NCBI RefSeq assembly: GCF_034190915.1
Contig: NW_026947544.1
Span: 1,178,001 to 1,242,000 of the forward strand
Direction of reading: 5' to 3'
Source: Cavia porcellus
Lineage: Eukaryota; Chordata; Mammalia; Rodentia; Caviidae
DNA: 64,000 bases
The position numbers were made by a program, and so were the translations under genes. Positions within the stretch are counted from its first letter, which is position 1, and each line of letters opens with the position of its first letter. The notes below the pieces were generated by a model. The model searched no databases, was not told the origin of the DNA, and worked only from the letters and a program-made list of their open reading frames with translations. Of the stretch, positions 1 through 12,205 are shown piece after piece.

Positions 1-237
1 ACAAGTCACAGAGTGGTTGGAGGAATGTACTCACAAATGAAATATCTATGTGTTTTTATAATAAAATAGAATTTTAATGTTGCCTTAAAATGACATCATT
101 TATTGATCATCCACTCTTATACATGATATTTAAACATTTCCAAAAATGAAATTCATTATTATGGTGTAAAGATTATGAGATAGAAACACAAAACCTCTTC
201 AGAGAAGGCTAAAGAGAATTTTGAAAGGAATTTTAAA

Positions 238-372
238 CATGACATCCTGCAATCCCAGTAGTCAGGAAGCAGAGGCAGGCAGATGGTCATGAGCTTAAGG
301 CCAGGCTATACTACATAGTGAGTCCAAGGCCAGAGAGTACAGAGTGAGACCCTGTCCCTAAAAACAAAGGAA
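238..372 (+). mobile_element. B1-like SINE (7SL-derived)
   Basis: The segment has the order of a 7SL-derived monomeric SINE: CAATCCCAGTAGTCAGGAAG, then AGAGGCAGGCAGATGG, then a right part ending in GTGAGACCCTGTCCC and an A-rich tail. It is diverged from B1 consensus, so it is an old copy. It is non-coding. Confidence 0.8.
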
Positions 373-432
373 AAGAAAATAAAAAGAAAATTTAGTAGGA
401 CTCTGTACTGTATTGTAAAATAAGGGAACTTT

Positions 433-540
433 GGGGCTGGGGATTTAGCTCAGCGGCATAAGCGCCTGCCTTGCAAGCAGGCAGTCATGAGTTCGATCCC
501 TGGTACTGATAAAAAAATGAAAAAAGACCAAAAAAAAAGA
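433..540 (+). mobile_element. ID SINE (tRNA-Ala-like), with target-site duplication
   Basis: This is a full-length ID element starting GGGGCTGGGGATTTAGCTCA. The internal Pol III A box (TAGCTCAGCGG) matches the TRGCNNAGYGG consensus exactly, and the B box region GAGTTCGATCCC is close to consensus. The tail runs from GATAAAAAAATG into an A-rich stretch. It is flanked by a perfect 16-bp direct repeat, AAAATAAGGGAACTTT, at 417-432 and 541-556. That is the target-site duplication left by LINE-1-driven insertion. It is absent from the paralogous unit B, so it inserted after the A/B duplication. Confidence 0.95.
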
Positions 541-989
541 AAAATAAGGGAACTTTACAGAAGAAAAAACCAAATGGGACCTGGCTGTGGTCTAGGGCTA
601 CATTACAGATCATACATTCACACCTAATGGAAAATGAGAGGCACTAAGTTAAAGCCCAGACATTTTCAAATATGTATCTGCATATTTTTAGCCAAAGTAC
701 TCAGTAACATTCCATGTAAAATGCTAGTTACTAGGTAGAAGGCCTAATTCTTAGTTTATTTATAAGAATAAAATATGTTTTAGGAGACACGGGCTGAGTA
801 CACAGTCTAGAATGCCCAGAACTCACTGTGAAGCCCAGGATTAACCAGAAACCCTACCTCCTGAACCCCTGAACTCCTACCTCTACCTCCTTTGGAGGAT
901 TTTCACCTTACTAAACCTTGCCAAAGATTTATCAAAATATTTTACCTTATGGTTTTTCAACCTTATGTAAAAGTATCTCAAGCTGTGGA

Positions 990-1165
990 TAGTATCCCAC
1001 ACATGTTCTCCGAGCTACTCCAGAGGTACAGGCAGGAGAGTGGCAAGTTCTTGACCAGCCTGGGAAGCAGATTGGGAGATCCCACGGCTTTGTTAAATAC
1101 AACAAGTGCTGGCTGCATAGCTCAGGGAAAGAATGCCTCTAGGAATAATACTGAGTAACTCTCAC
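990..1165 (+). mobile_element. B1-like plus ID-like SINE remnant
   Basis: A diverged 7SL-type segment (GAGCTACTCCAGAGGTACAG, then GACCAGCCTGGGAAG) is followed at ~1,108 by an ID-like stretch (CTGGCTGCATAGCTCAGG) and an A-rich tail. A decayed counterpart lies at 10,280-10,440 in unit B, so it predates the duplication. It could be a B1-ID composite SINE or two neighbouring insertions. Confidence 0.6.
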
Positions 1166-1539
1166 AACCAAAAAAAGTTTTAAATATTTTAAAAAGGATA
1201 AAATGTGATATGGATATTGAGGCCTCAAAAACCAGGTATAAGTCTTGATGTTAAAATAGCCCTCAACTCTCCTCATCAGTAACCACTGGAAATCACCATT
1301 AAAAGTATGTTAGTTCACTAAGATAAATCAAGAGCCAGGATTGGTTTGACTTACTCACTTTTGTGTATATAAAAGAGAAACTAGAAAGAGTTGTGCTCAC
1401 CTCAACAGACCTTCAGCCTCTGAGACCAACTGTCACTGTTATGAAGACTCTGGCAGTTGAGGAACCTCATGCCAGTGACACCACAAGTGCTGCTTGGCAG
1501 CCATGCAAATGAGACAATTTCTCACTCCCCATTGGCTAG

Positions 1540-1800
1540 GCACTCCTCACTCTAACTACATGGTTGAGATGTACTGTAACATGTGCCAACATTTTCCTCC
1601 AGTTTCTGAGGTGTAGCATTAGCTCTGTAACTTGGTGGTTCTGTTTAGTCCTGAGGTGATTCAAGGCTTCAAGTTGTTTCTGGGTCTGAGTGCGGATGAG
1701 GGTCTTGCTGCTAGCAGATACATCTCTCCCTACTCGGGACGAGAAGAGGTAAGGAGGAGCAGGAACAAGATGAAAGCCCAAGTCTTTTGAACTAATCTTG
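1540..1800 (+). repeat. Sequence shared with 29,070-29,300
   Basis: About 230 bp, beginning CATGGTTGAGATGTACTGTA, match 29,070-29,300 closely. Both share TTCTGAGRTGTAGCATTAGC, a GACTTGGTGGTTCT-type stretch, and a downstream GTCTTGCTGSTAGCAGA. A weaker relative lies in unit B near 11,240-11,310. It may be the edge of a third copy of the duplicated segment or an unrecognised dispersed repeat. An open frame on the minus strand here shows no recognisable family. Confidence 0.6.
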
Positions 1801-4800
1801 AAAGTCAAATACTTTTAAGTCTCCTTACTACCATTTCCCAAAACATTTCATTTATAATTACAATGTACCCGGAAGTGTACTCAGAACCCTTATTAGGGAG
1901 GAAGTAATCTGAGGCACTGCATGTAAAATGGTGTCTCAGTGCCACACAGGGATCATTTTGTTCATATGAACAAATGGTAGTGAAAGCTAAAAATGCATTT
2001 CAAGGAGTTATATAATAAACCACAATACAGTATACTTATCGATCAGGTCATTCATCCACTCCATGCAGAAAGTGATTTTTTAATCAATATTAAATAGGAA
2101 ATCTGGTCTTCACATACTGTAGATAAATTCTGTAGTAATTTGGACAGCTTGTCATTTTAATTTCATTTCTCTTTTATTTCATTTTTAAAACTTTCTGTGC
2201 TCCATGGAAGAAAAAGAAATTTATGTTGTCCATTTATAAGGCAAAATATGAGTGAACTCTGATTGGTGAATTCTTGGCAGATAAAACTGCCTGTAGGACT
2301 GTTAAGTTCATGAATTTAGAAAGTGTCTAAACCAATGGGCATCACAGAAGTAATCTACTATTCAAAAAGCCTTTGTTGAAAGATGTAATCAAAACAGCTA
2401 TGGCTAAACAGAAATACACTAATCATAAGGACACGGGAAATATCAAGGCATGAACATCTGCTTCTCAAAAGGTCCTGGAGTAAAAACAGACAACATTATG
2501 AAGAAGTCCAAACTTGCATTTTCAGAGGAACCACAGAACTGCATATACAGCAAGAAACAAACCTGTGGCAGTGCCATAGGTTGTATGCTCCATAGCACTC
2601 AGCCCATGAAAAACCTCAACAAGAGACTGAACACTAGAAAACAAATTTCTGCCCTCGGTTTGCTTTGCCTGCACTGCTCACATCTACCATTGCACTGCTC
2701 TTCCTGCTTCTGAGTCCATTCTTTGGGCCTGGGAAAATGGATACAGACCTCTCACCATTGGTCGCTTGGGCAGAGTATCTGTGCCCATGAGTTCTAGGAG
2801 GGACAGGACCCAGTGGCCTATAGGGCAGTACATTCTGTCTGCTGGCAGAAGACATTAGATTCCTAATACCATTGTTCTGAAGACAGCAAAACTGACACAG
2901 GGAGATAAAATATGCACCAAGGCAACCAAGAACATCACACATGACCCATGGTATGCGTCTGTAAGTACTACATTGGCAATGTCATAGTCAGGGGTTCTTC
3001 AAAGAGAACAGTCGGATCAAGACATGGAGTTTACTCTTGAGTTTGATAATGGTCACTAGGAGTTATCACAGGAAAATGAAGTAAATCTATCCACAACACC
3101 AAAGACATAAATTATTTAGTTAAGAGCTTAAGCCCCACAGCACATGTCCCACATGAGTCCAGATAAAAACCCAGAGGTCAGGACAATGCCTCCCACTAGA
3201 TACAACCGGAGGCCCAGAGACCACAAGAAGGACTCATACAAGTCACTTTCATGCATCACTGCTGGGAAGACCCAAGGATCAGCATTGGAAGCCAGAAAGT
3301 CTATGCCAGCAAGATGAAGGAGCTGTGCTAGTGGGATGAGGGTTTTAAGCTGGAGCCGAGAAGTCATACTACAACAAAGACCAGGGTTATCCTGAAAGTC
3401 ATCACAGCTGTCCTCAGCAACAAGGAGGCCCCAAGCTCCTCTGATGACAAGCACAGTCAGGTTCATGGCAGGAAGCAGCATGAGAAGTTTATCTTGGAAA
3501 CCAAGCAGCACACATATTCCCCTCCGGAGCCAGGAAGCAATGAGCAGTGTGAGGACAAAAACCTTCTCCAGGAGAACCAACAGTTCAGACAGCAAATCAT
3601 AGGAGAATCCACATTGCCTCCTTAATGCCTCAACCCTAAACACCTCCCTTCATCTTGACCTATTTATCCTGGCAACTTCCCTCAGGTGGAGGATCTTCTC
3701 CCAATGCCAAGTTGATGTAATCAAGCTGGCATTAATTTGGCCACCAGTTCTGAATCCAAAACAGACAGTTTGGGTATGTTCAATTTTACATAACTGAGTT
3801 GTGCATGAGAAAGCTCCAGCATGTTTGAGTACACAGATCATGCAAGAAACATGTAAAACAGAATTAAATATAGAGGGAAATTCAATCAAAATTCCATCAG
3901 AAAACAGAGAATTCTAGGCCTGCATAAATGAAGAAATGGGAAATAAGGATGCTGCTTCCCACATCCTCCAGATAGTCCACTCAGGAATTGCTAAAATTTT
4001 AGGTGCTGGGGACCACTCTTGTAGCAAGGATAAATAAAAACAAAGCATGATAAATCATTGGTGTTTTGCTTGGCCCAAAGGCCTAACTTCAAACTTTCAG
4101 CCTTTTGGCAAAATTTCAGTGATTGATACATTTACTTTTATATTCTTATTTAACTTGTTATTTTTTGTTTAATTGGAATGTCTAAAAGAGCTTGTACATT
4201 CAGATAGTTCTAGAATTCAACTCCAGGGTTAACTTGCTCTTCTGTTGGTCTCTGCTTGAACTCAGATAAAGACATTACCTTAGTTTCCTTGTAGGTGTAG
4301 CCAGTCAGCACTATTTAAAGTGTAATTATTTCTGAACTCACTCTGGGACAAAGGAAAAAAAGCCTGCCAGGGCATGAGCTTTGTTATAGAGAGGAACTCT
4401 TAAGTAGAATAAAAAATGAACAGTGTACAGACACATTCTTGGTGTCAGAGAATTTTGTGTAATAATTCTTGCCTTACCAAGTTAAAGAAGGAAGGAGAAT
4501 GACCAAATTGCGAGGTTTAAAAATGTTGGGAAAAAGTCTAAAGAGAATGAAGCTTACATTTTGTTTTTTGATATACTAATGATTCTCTCAAATTTACAGA
4601 TCAAAGACTCCTTCAGGGAAATTTTGTGACTGAGAGTGGCCCTGATATTATTAAAAGTTATAAAGGAATGAGGGATGGAGTGAGATGTTAACTGAATTGC
4701 TAAAAGTGGCTCAAAAGCTTAGTAGAGAGGAAAGAGGAAAAGCATAAAGTAAAAATCAAGGTCTCTTCTGTACAAAAGGCAGGAAATTGGCAGAAGACTG

Positions 4801-5188
4801 CACACAAGGGGGACAAGGAAAGAATCAGCAAAGAAACCATGAGGAGTCTTCCAACGGTATAATTCTCACAGAACAAGTGCATATTTTCAATGTGGAAAGC
4901 CAAGGCATTTGAAAGAGAGTATACAGGACAGAAAAGCAATGAAAAGCTGATTCTCATCATGGCTTTTGATGAAGGTTAAGGAGGTCAGTGGATTTCTTCT
5001 TAGGTGCTCCTCCAAAAACACTTTGAGGATTAAAGTCTGGGAACTAAAGAGCATCTAGAAAAATATTACTAGTCTAACGGATAAAAGAGAAGGCATATTT
5101 GCTTTGCTTTTTGAGAAAATATCACTCAGACTAAGAACACAAGAGGCTAAAGGATCATTCTTACTCAATTATTTTTAGTCTTGCTTTT
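1801..5188. other. Intergenic, no gene recognised
   Basis: No gene, RNA or repeat family was identified with confidence. The longest open frame outside the satellite array and LINE-1s apart from one of similar size at 7,602 lies at 3,128-3,643 on the minus strand (171 codons, several hydrophobic stretches). It has no recognised domain and no supporting splice or start context. The complementary strand also contains charged, open stretches, so a decayed processed gene copy is possible but unproven. From ~2,190 onward the stretch has no counterpart in unit B. Confidence 0.5.
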
Positions 5189-5326
5189 TGAGAAAGGATG
5201 TCACTTTGTATTTCAGGATGGTGTGGATCTGAATATGCAGCCCAACCTGGCCTCAAATTCAGGGCAATTGCCATGGATGTGCCTCCTGAGGGCCAGTGTC
5301 ACAATTGTGTACCACCATGCCTGGCA
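5189..5326 (-). mobile_element. B1-like SINE, reverse orientation
   Basis: Read on the plus strand it shows the antisense B1 order: TTTTTGAGAAAGGATGTCAC, then CAGCCCAACCTGGCCTC, then CCTCCTGAGGGCCAGTGTCA, ending ACCACCATGCCTGGCA. It is a nearly full-length but diverged copy. The short open frames that overlap it on both strands derive from the SINE and are not genes. Confidence 0.85.
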
Positions 5327-6895
5327 GTGTAAAACTACTCTGCTAGAAAGATGTGATTTGATTCTCAAAACTGACAGCTGTCTGAACCCATCCAGCTCTG
5401 TGGAAGGAAGAGAGGCACCTATCTGCACCAGAACATTAGTTCTTAAGCCAAAAATCAGGCCAGGTTAAAGAAACTCACTCCATAATTGGATCAGATTATT
5501 CCTGGGTGAGCCTTGGCCAAGTAATAGAGGGAAAGATGTATGATAATTATGCCTAGCTGATGAGGAAAGACAATCATTACAAGAGTGTGGTGAGTTTCAC
5601 AGGGCTGCTCAGCTCAAACTTTTGAGCTGTGTGTTCTCAAGCATGATTAGTGCTCCTTGAAGGCACTATACATACTGAAAACAAATGCACTCCTGGTATG
5701 GCACATACATTTTGAAACATCTGGAAAGAGAAAGGACTGAGTCTGTTATGATGAAGAGAATCATCTGATACAAAAATGATTTAAAATCCAAATGATATCA
5801 TTTGTTAAAGTGAGAATAAAAATATGATCAAGACAGTAGCAAAGACAAAGAAGGAATTTTTAATAAAATAAATTTAAACTGGTGTTTTTAAAGACAAACA
5901 GTGAACTCTGAGTGAAAAATTGCTTGATAGCAGTTAAAATTTGTCTAAAAGCTTGAAAAAGCTCATATGTCCAAAAGTTGTCAAAGCAAAAGGGGATTAG
6001 AAGAGAAGTCAACTAATGAAAAAGCCTTCAGTTAGAAACATGGGTGAGCTTGTTAAGAATAAGCAGAAAAGTAGTAAGCAGGAACATCTTGCTTGTCAGA
6101 AAGCCCTAGAGTAAAGAACCAGAATTACCAAGGAACTGCTTTATACAGCAAACAAGCAAAAAGGTGGCTTCTAGAAAGATTGTCCTCTCCCCAGGACTCA
6201 CGCAGTGGTGAGTTGTAGAAGGCAAATGTGGGCTAGGAAATCATTCCTTACATTTAGCTCCAGGGTGCCAAGCCTGCTGGCACCATCTTCCCCTCAGAGT
6301 AGACTGACTACAGCCACACTCTCACTGCTTTTCCCTCCTTCAAGTCAGTTCTTTGAATCCAGGCAAATGAACCCATTTCTCAGTGCAGAAGAATACAGCA
6401 CTTTCCATGAGCTAGTCAAGTGGTCTGCCACTAAGTTACATCTGGAGACTTTCTAGATGAAAACATTTTTAAATTGTGATGGAGGACCTTTTCAAATTTC
6501 CCATGTTTCATTGCCTTCCTCCTGCCTCAGCTTCTGGCATAGCTAAGGTAATGACACAGATGACTTTACCTGGACACATCATAACACAAGTGACAGTTTA
6601 GAAGAAGCTTCTGTAGACATTTTTACCCAGGGCTGCTCCCTCTGTCTTGCCTCCCCTACTTACTTTATGTGTCAGTGTTTCTTTATGATGCTTCCCTTTT
6701 TTGTCTCCTTCTTCTTTCTATCATTATTTCTGTCTTTTCTTTTCCTGTGTTTTGGTGCTGGGGATCTCAGCTAGAGCCTCAACCATGTCACTATTCATTT
6801 TCTCTTTCCAAATGACTACCCAGATACATATTAAACTGTATTCTGAATATTTCTAAGAAGGTGTTTCACGGTGAGATGAGTACAAATGAGGTACA
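5327..6895. other. Intergenic, no gene recognised
   Basis: No supportable gene. A short piece at ~6,750-6,790 (TTGGTGCTGGGGATCTCAGC) looks like the end of a reverse-strand ID or related SINE. The part to ~6,440 belongs to the stretch found only in unit A; homology to unit B resumes near 6,450 (matching ~12,220). Confidence 0.45.
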
Positions 6896-6896
6896 T

Positions 6897-7200
6897 TTTG
6901 GGGGGCACAGTGGTGCAAGTCTGTAATGCCCAATACTAAATATACTGAGGCTTAAGGATTGCAGTCTGAGGTCAGCCCAGCCCACTTGAGAGAGACTCCT
7001 TCTAAAAATCAATAATAAATGTATAAAAACCACTAGTGATGTACTCAGTACCAGAATATGCTAGATGTAGAGCCCGAATAATGAACAGTGAACTTTCACA
7101 AGGACACATGCCCCAAATGCAAATGCTAAGGACTGGCGGAACCACATTCTGGAGTGGTGGCATGGCTCAGTGAAAAAGCAGCTGCCTGGCATCCAAGAGT
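6897..7200 (+). mobile_element. B1-like SINE followed by ID-like SINE
   Basis: A diverged B1-like piece (GGCACAGTGGTGCAAGTCTG to GAGAGACTCC) spans ~6,897-7,010. An ID-like tRNA-derived stretch (GGTGGCATGGCTCAGTG, then GCAGCTGCCTGGCATCC) lies at ~7,145-7,200. Both have counterparts in unit B at 12,617-12,720 and 12,855-12,905, so both were present before the duplication. Confidence 0.65.
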
Positions 7201-7269
7201 CCCAGACTGACAACACCAACCAATGCAAAACTGAAAAAAAGTGAATCCTTTTCTGATTGAAGAGGTGCT

Positions 7270-7385
7270 CATGGCCAGATAGGGTAGAACAGGCCTACAA
7301 TAATAATTCCTCAGGAGCCAGAGGTAAGAGCCCACACTCTTTAAGTTCATTCAGGGCAACTTAGCAGGGCCTTGTGTTTCATTAA
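7270..7385 (+). mobile_element. B1-like SINE remnant
   Basis: The order GGCCAGATAGGGTAG, AATTCCTCAGGAGCCAGAGG, TTCATTCAGGGCAACTTAGC and GGGCCTTGTGTTTC follows a B1 element. The unit B counterpart is the decayed B1 at ~15,575-15,660. The copy is old and has no clear tail. Confidence 0.5.
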
Positions 7386-9689
7386 AATCAAAAATGCTGT
7401 CTATGTAACCCAGCACTACTTGTATTGAGCTCTAAACACCATGCGAGTATGGTGCTGGTGGAGGATTCCACTCCATCCATTTTGGTGTGAAGTACGATGT
7501 CATGGATCACAGAGAATCTCTTTGGAATTAAATAAAATTCTTGTAGTATGAAGATTAACATTATTTTAACATAAAATACAATTATCCCACAAGGACACCT
7601 TGTGACACTTTCTCTGTTGGATGCTCACATGTTAAAAAATCTGTTCACTTGTGTACTGAACTCTTTTCTCCTGAAACAGACTGATTTGCATTTTCTTGAT
7701 GTCAGCTCTGCAAATCAGGGAGTCAACAAAGGAGTTTATGACAAAGAAGCCCTCTTTGGCCTCGAGCAGCTTATAGAAATTAGCTCTGCAGCTAGAGACA
7801 CTCAGAAATGGGAGGAGGTGGGGGAAACACGATTGGTGTGGGCCACATCATGGGAGGGAGCTTTTCACATGGTGTATTTCATAATACACAGATGTATCTC
7901 TCTAACCTGGGACATATGCTCTTCCCAGGCACACGCAGTCATTCCAACTCCACAGATCCCACATGAGGTAGGTGTTTCCTTTTCAGACCAACCTTCCTTG
8001 AGTCTGACTCCCAACACCTTCACTAACTCTCTCACAGCACACTTGACCTCTGCTCAAATCACCCAAGGGCAAAGTGGCACCCACTCTCACAGTCACTTCC
8101 TTATGGAGTTACTGCAGGTTTCCATTTTGACCTGATGATGACTCGAGTCTAGACTGTCCTCCTCTCGCCCAATAGCAGCTCTTGCCTCGCCCTTCATTCT
8201 CCTCTTCAGCCATGAGGCTGGCATGAGGCTGTCTCAGCTCTACATGGAAGGTATAGTCTCTGCTCTGAGACTTGGAAGTGCATAAATATCATCTTTTCAA
8301 GATTCATTCTCACCCTATCCTGGGCCAGCAAACATTTGCACCCTATCTTTAAAATCTACTCTCCTAGAATGCAGCAGGTCTCATGGACCAAGATTGACAG
8401 AACACAACACAAGGAAAGCCAAGTGTCTTACTCACCTTATTGACCTGGTGACAATAATTACAACTTTGCAAAAACCTTCCTCAAGGGGGAGATTTGAGGG
8501 GTTAAGTTTCTTTGAGGGGCTGTTCACCAGGATCAGAGACCATGTGACATAAGGATGGGAGTTAGTAGCACCGCAGAAATCACCTCCTAGATCCAAAAAT
8601 AAAGGAAATGACATCTCTACCAGCTAACACTTGATGGGTGACTATGTCCTAAGCACCTCTCTTTGGCATTTTGAGCATGTCATTCACTATTCTCCACAAG
8701 ACTATGACTTTGGCACCAATAGTATTTCATGTTTATAGGATATATGTGAACTGTATTGTTTGTGATCTAATAATTAATGTCAAAATTATGTTCTTCACGG
8801 GTTTGTGGGTGGGTGGCAGAATTGTCTAAGCATTTGCCTCATCCCTGAGTGATGGCAAAGGGGCAGGGTGCAGTGAAGGGTGGTAGCACCCATTGGTGCT
8901 GTGGAAAGGATGTTGGAGAATGTGGCGCCGGCTCAACTCTCTGTCTGAGGAACACAAAATAGGCTAAGAGATGGATGCTTCCACTAAATTAAGGCAAGAA
9001 TTTTGCCAAGGGTCAATACAGGACACTCCTATCAGCAGATAAGACAGGGAATCTAATCTTCTTGGTCTCAACAGGAAGACTCACAAAAGAGGTGCAGTAA
9101 TCTGCACCAATTCCTGCAAGTGTACCCTTAAGTACATAAGGGCTCCACTATCCTGTGAGTTACCGGACATCAAACCTCTTTGACAAACCAAGTGCACAGA
9201 TATGAGTCTATCTTTAAATGGCGATCCCATCTGTTATATGTACACATAATCTCCCTGAGAATTCACTTACTATCGATTTTTGATACCTTATACATTGCTT
9301 CAATAGCAGAGAAACATGATCCCATTCAATGGGAAAATGGCTGAATTTACCACTGAATTTTACACTTGTAGAGTTCTGTTGTACTAACAAAAAAAGTTCT
9401 TCAAATCATATTTGAAGTACACAACAAATTAAAGAGATCAGAAATATATCTTTGGTATAATTTTATATGGTAACAAACCTCCCAAATTACTGTCTTATGA
9501 TAGTGTGTGCCTTCTTCACAGAATGGAAGAAGAAATGCATGGGAATAAATAAAAGAAGTGCTACACTTCTTTTACATGACACTAACTTCCATAAGTAGGG
9601 AAGTAGAAGAACCTTAGGGATTGATGTGGCTTGTGGTAAGTTAGAAACTTGTTTTATCCAGAGGAGTTGGGAGCATGTGCTCAGAAGAA
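7386..9689. other. Intergenic, no gene recognised
   Basis: A 177-codon open frame at 7,602-8,135 (+) has no recognisable domain. The paralogous part of unit B (~15,890-16,250) does not keep this reading frame, which argues against a conserved gene. From ~8,790 to ~9,690 no match to unit B was seen, so this is probably the junction between the duplicated units. Confidence 0.5.
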
Positions 9690-10279
9690 AAATGTATATA
9701 TGAATTGTTTGTATAAGAAAATAGAATTTTCAAACTTAACTTAAAATGACATCATGTATTGATCATCCATTCTCATATATTGCATATGAAAAATTCCAGA
9801 AATAAAATGCATCATTAAGATTTGAAAACTGTGAAGATATGAACATAAAACATTCTCAGGGAATGCTGCAGGAGAACTTTAAATCTGATTTTATACAGGA
9901 CAATGTTTCACAGTTTAAGTTCAAAAGAAAATGCGTGGTACCTGCCTGTGTTATGGGCTCAGTTAAAAGCTCTTGTTGACTGAAAGATGAGAAGCAGTGA
10001 TCCGTAGTCTAGACTTTTTCAGATAAGGATTTGAATATTTTCAGTTCAAGTATCTTGTAACCATCTATGTAAAACATTGGTTACTAGTCTAAAATTTAAG
10101 TTGCTGTTTTATTTTTTAAATTACAAATACACTTTTTGAGCCAGGGTCTCATTGTACAGTACAGATGCTCCAGACTCATGTGTAGCCAGATTAGGTCTTA
10201 CTTGTCAAAATTGTGTCAAGGTTTGTTATCTGATTGTTTTGCTCCCCTACACAAAAATATTTTAGGCTATGAGTGTAAA

Positions 10280-10440
10280 GCCACATATGCTGATCTACAG
10301 GAAGAATTGGGAGGATGGCAAGTTCTTGGGCAGCCAGGAAGCACACAGTGTGATCATGTCTCCATATAACACACAAAAAGTTCTGACTCTATAGCTCAGT
10401 TGCTTCTAGGATTCATTTTCAGTACTCTCAACAACCAAAT
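10280..10440 (+). mobile_element. B1-like/ID-like SINE remnant (paralogue of 990-1,165)
   Basis: GAAGAATTGGGAGGATGGCA followed by GGGCAGCCAGGAAGC aligns with the B1 part at ~1,030-1,070, and CTATAGCTCAGTTGC with the ID part at ~1,120. An antisense B1-like scrap also lies just upstream, near 10,130-10,175 (GAGCCAGGGTCTCATTGTAC). Confidence 0.5.
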
Positions 10441-10477
10441 AACATTGTAGCATTTTGAAGGAGCACAAAACACCATA

Positions 10478-10576
10478 CTATATATATATAATGATCCATA
10501 TATATATAGTATGATCCATATATATATACTATATATATTATATATATTATATATAGTACATATGTTATATATATAG

Positions 10577-10631
<55 letters not shown>
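10478..10631. repeat. AT-rich microsatellite
   Basis: A degenerate TA/TATAGTA run ends in a pure (TA)n stretch from about 10,586 to 10,630. It is absent at the paralogous place in unit A. Tyrosine- and isoleucine-rich open frames across it are artefacts of the repeat. Confidence 0.95.
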
Positions 10632-10632
<1 letters not shown>

Positions 10633-11629
10633 CCCCTATATGTACATTCAGGCCTCAAAACCCAGAGCATAAGTCTCCATGCTCAAATAGGAGCCATCTA
10701 CTCTTGTGGTCAGTAACCACTGAAATCACCATCAAATATATGTTAGTTGGATAAGATATTTCAAGAGCCAGGTGTGGTTTGACTTATTTACCTTTGTTCA
10801 TATGAAGCAGAAACCAGAAAGAGATGTGCTCACCTCAATAGTCCCTTGCCATCTGAGACCAACTGTCATTGTTACTGAGACCCAATCAGTTGAAGGAGCA
10901 CATGCCAGTGACATCACAAGTGCTGCTTGGCAGACATTAAATGAGAGGATTTCACACTCCCCATTGCCTAGGCCACTTCCCAGCATCACCAAATGACTGA
11001 GATATACTTTATCATGTACATTACTGCTGCTCCTTCAGCAGATATTTCCTTGTAGCTTGTTTTGTATATTTCTGGTATCTAATTTTACTGATCGATGTTT
11101 GCAGTTCTTGGAGTTTAAAATCCCTTGAGGAGAGGTAACCAGTATATACCATAGATTGCTTCCTCATTTTGTTTAATCACCTGCATGTCCTCCAATTCCC
11201 TTATTTCACTTTTAATTCCTGTTCATATCCTTCATTTACCTGAGGTGCAGAATTAGCTCTGTGACTAGTCGGTCATGATTCAGTCTTTTCTGTGGTTGTT
11301 GAGGGCCACAAGTTATACCTGGTTCCACTGGGGATGGAGAGCTGTGGGCTCCCTGCCTTCTTACAGGGAGCCCCAGCTGCTCCCCATGAAGGCCCACAGA
11401 GGCTAGGCAGAGAGAACGAACTAATGGAAGCCACAATGTCTTCAATTCATCCTGGAAGCCACATTCTCTATGCTAATGCTCACAAAGTCCAACCTAAGCA
11501 CAATGTGAGACCTTGGGGAAGTTAAGCTGGAAGGGGTCCGTGAATGCTATTTGCTTTAAGAGCTGCAGGGGATTGAGTCTATGGCGTTTGCCCTGGGTTG
11601 CCTCCCATGATCTTTTTGATTCATCTGTT

Positions 11630-11740
11630 CTGAGACAGTGAATCCATGATACTGGTCAAGCTCTACTACATGTGGGTGCTCCAGACGCTGTCTCATTGAG
11701 TACTGGGACAACAACCAAGCATCACCACACAGGGCCCTGG
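11630..11740 (-). mobile_element. B1-like SINE remnant, reverse
   Basis: Antisense 7SL-like layout: TTCTGAGACAGTGAATCCAT, CAAGCTCTACTACATG, TCTCATTGAGTACTGGGAC, then CCAAGCATCACCACAC. It is strongly diverged. Confidence 0.5.
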
Positions 11741-12124
11741 CATCTTCTTTGAAGCCTAGCTACCAACAATTCTCAAACCACTTCTTGTATAATTGCTAAG
11801 TACTCCTTTATGTACAGAGTTCCAATAGACATGAAGGAATGTGGGGCACTACAAACATCATTAGGTTTCGAGGACACACACAAAGATAATTTCATTCATA
11901 TCAACTGAATGAGCACTTAGGGAAGAAAAAAAAAGTGCTCCAAATGAAATCACATCTTAGGTACCTTGTGCAGTATAATTATAGATCAGGTCAGTACTCA
12001 TCCACCAAGAGAAAATGATTGTTTTAATGGTGTTGAAATTGATCATCATATAACAAAAATTAATGCTGTGCTAGTGAAGAAAGTCTTAGTCTTTTCATGT
12101 CACATTTTAAAAGAATTTTTTGAA

Positions 12125-12205
12125 CTGTTCAGTACTGGAGAATGGATCCAGAACTTGCTACATGCTAGGCAAGTGACATTGCCACCAAGTTACACCCATA
12201 GCCTT
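12125..12205 (-). mobile_element. ID-like SINE, reverse
   Basis: On the plus strand this reads as a decayed antisense ID: CAGTACTGGAGAATGGATCC, CTACATGCTAGGCAAGTG, then CACCAAGTTACACCCATAGC. The order matches the classic antisense rodent ID (GTACTGGGGATTGAACC..., TAGGCAAGC..., ACCACTGAGC...). Confidence 0.7.

Larger units (their letters stand above)
1..8790 (+). repeat. Segmental duplication, unit A
   Basis: This stretch is paralogous to ~9,690-16,900 in the same order and orientation. Matching landmarks include a shared block near 80-130 and 9,745-9,790 (TGACATCAT followed by ATTGATCATCCA), the block 1,230-1,545 against 10,650-10,980 (both contain ACAAGTGCTGCTTGGCAG), the B1/ID pairs at 6,900-7,200 and 12,617-12,905, and 8,605-8,770 against 16,745-16,890. 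By eye the two copies differ by many substitutions and indels, so the duplication is old. The left edge lies outside the window. No gene with a supportable reading frame was found in either unit. Confidence 0.75.

Noticed and set aside
433..540. tRNA gene
   Set aside because: The Pol III boxes belong to an ID SINE: A-rich tail, target-site duplication and no complete cloverleaf with acceptor stem.
3128..3643. 171-codon minus-strand frame as a gene
   Set aside because: No recognised domain, no neighbouring exon or promoter signal, and the opposite strand is also largely open. Kept only as a possible decayed gene copy to test.
7602..8135. 177-codon plus-strand frame as a gene
   Set aside because: The paralogous sequence in unit B does not keep the frame and no known domain is present.
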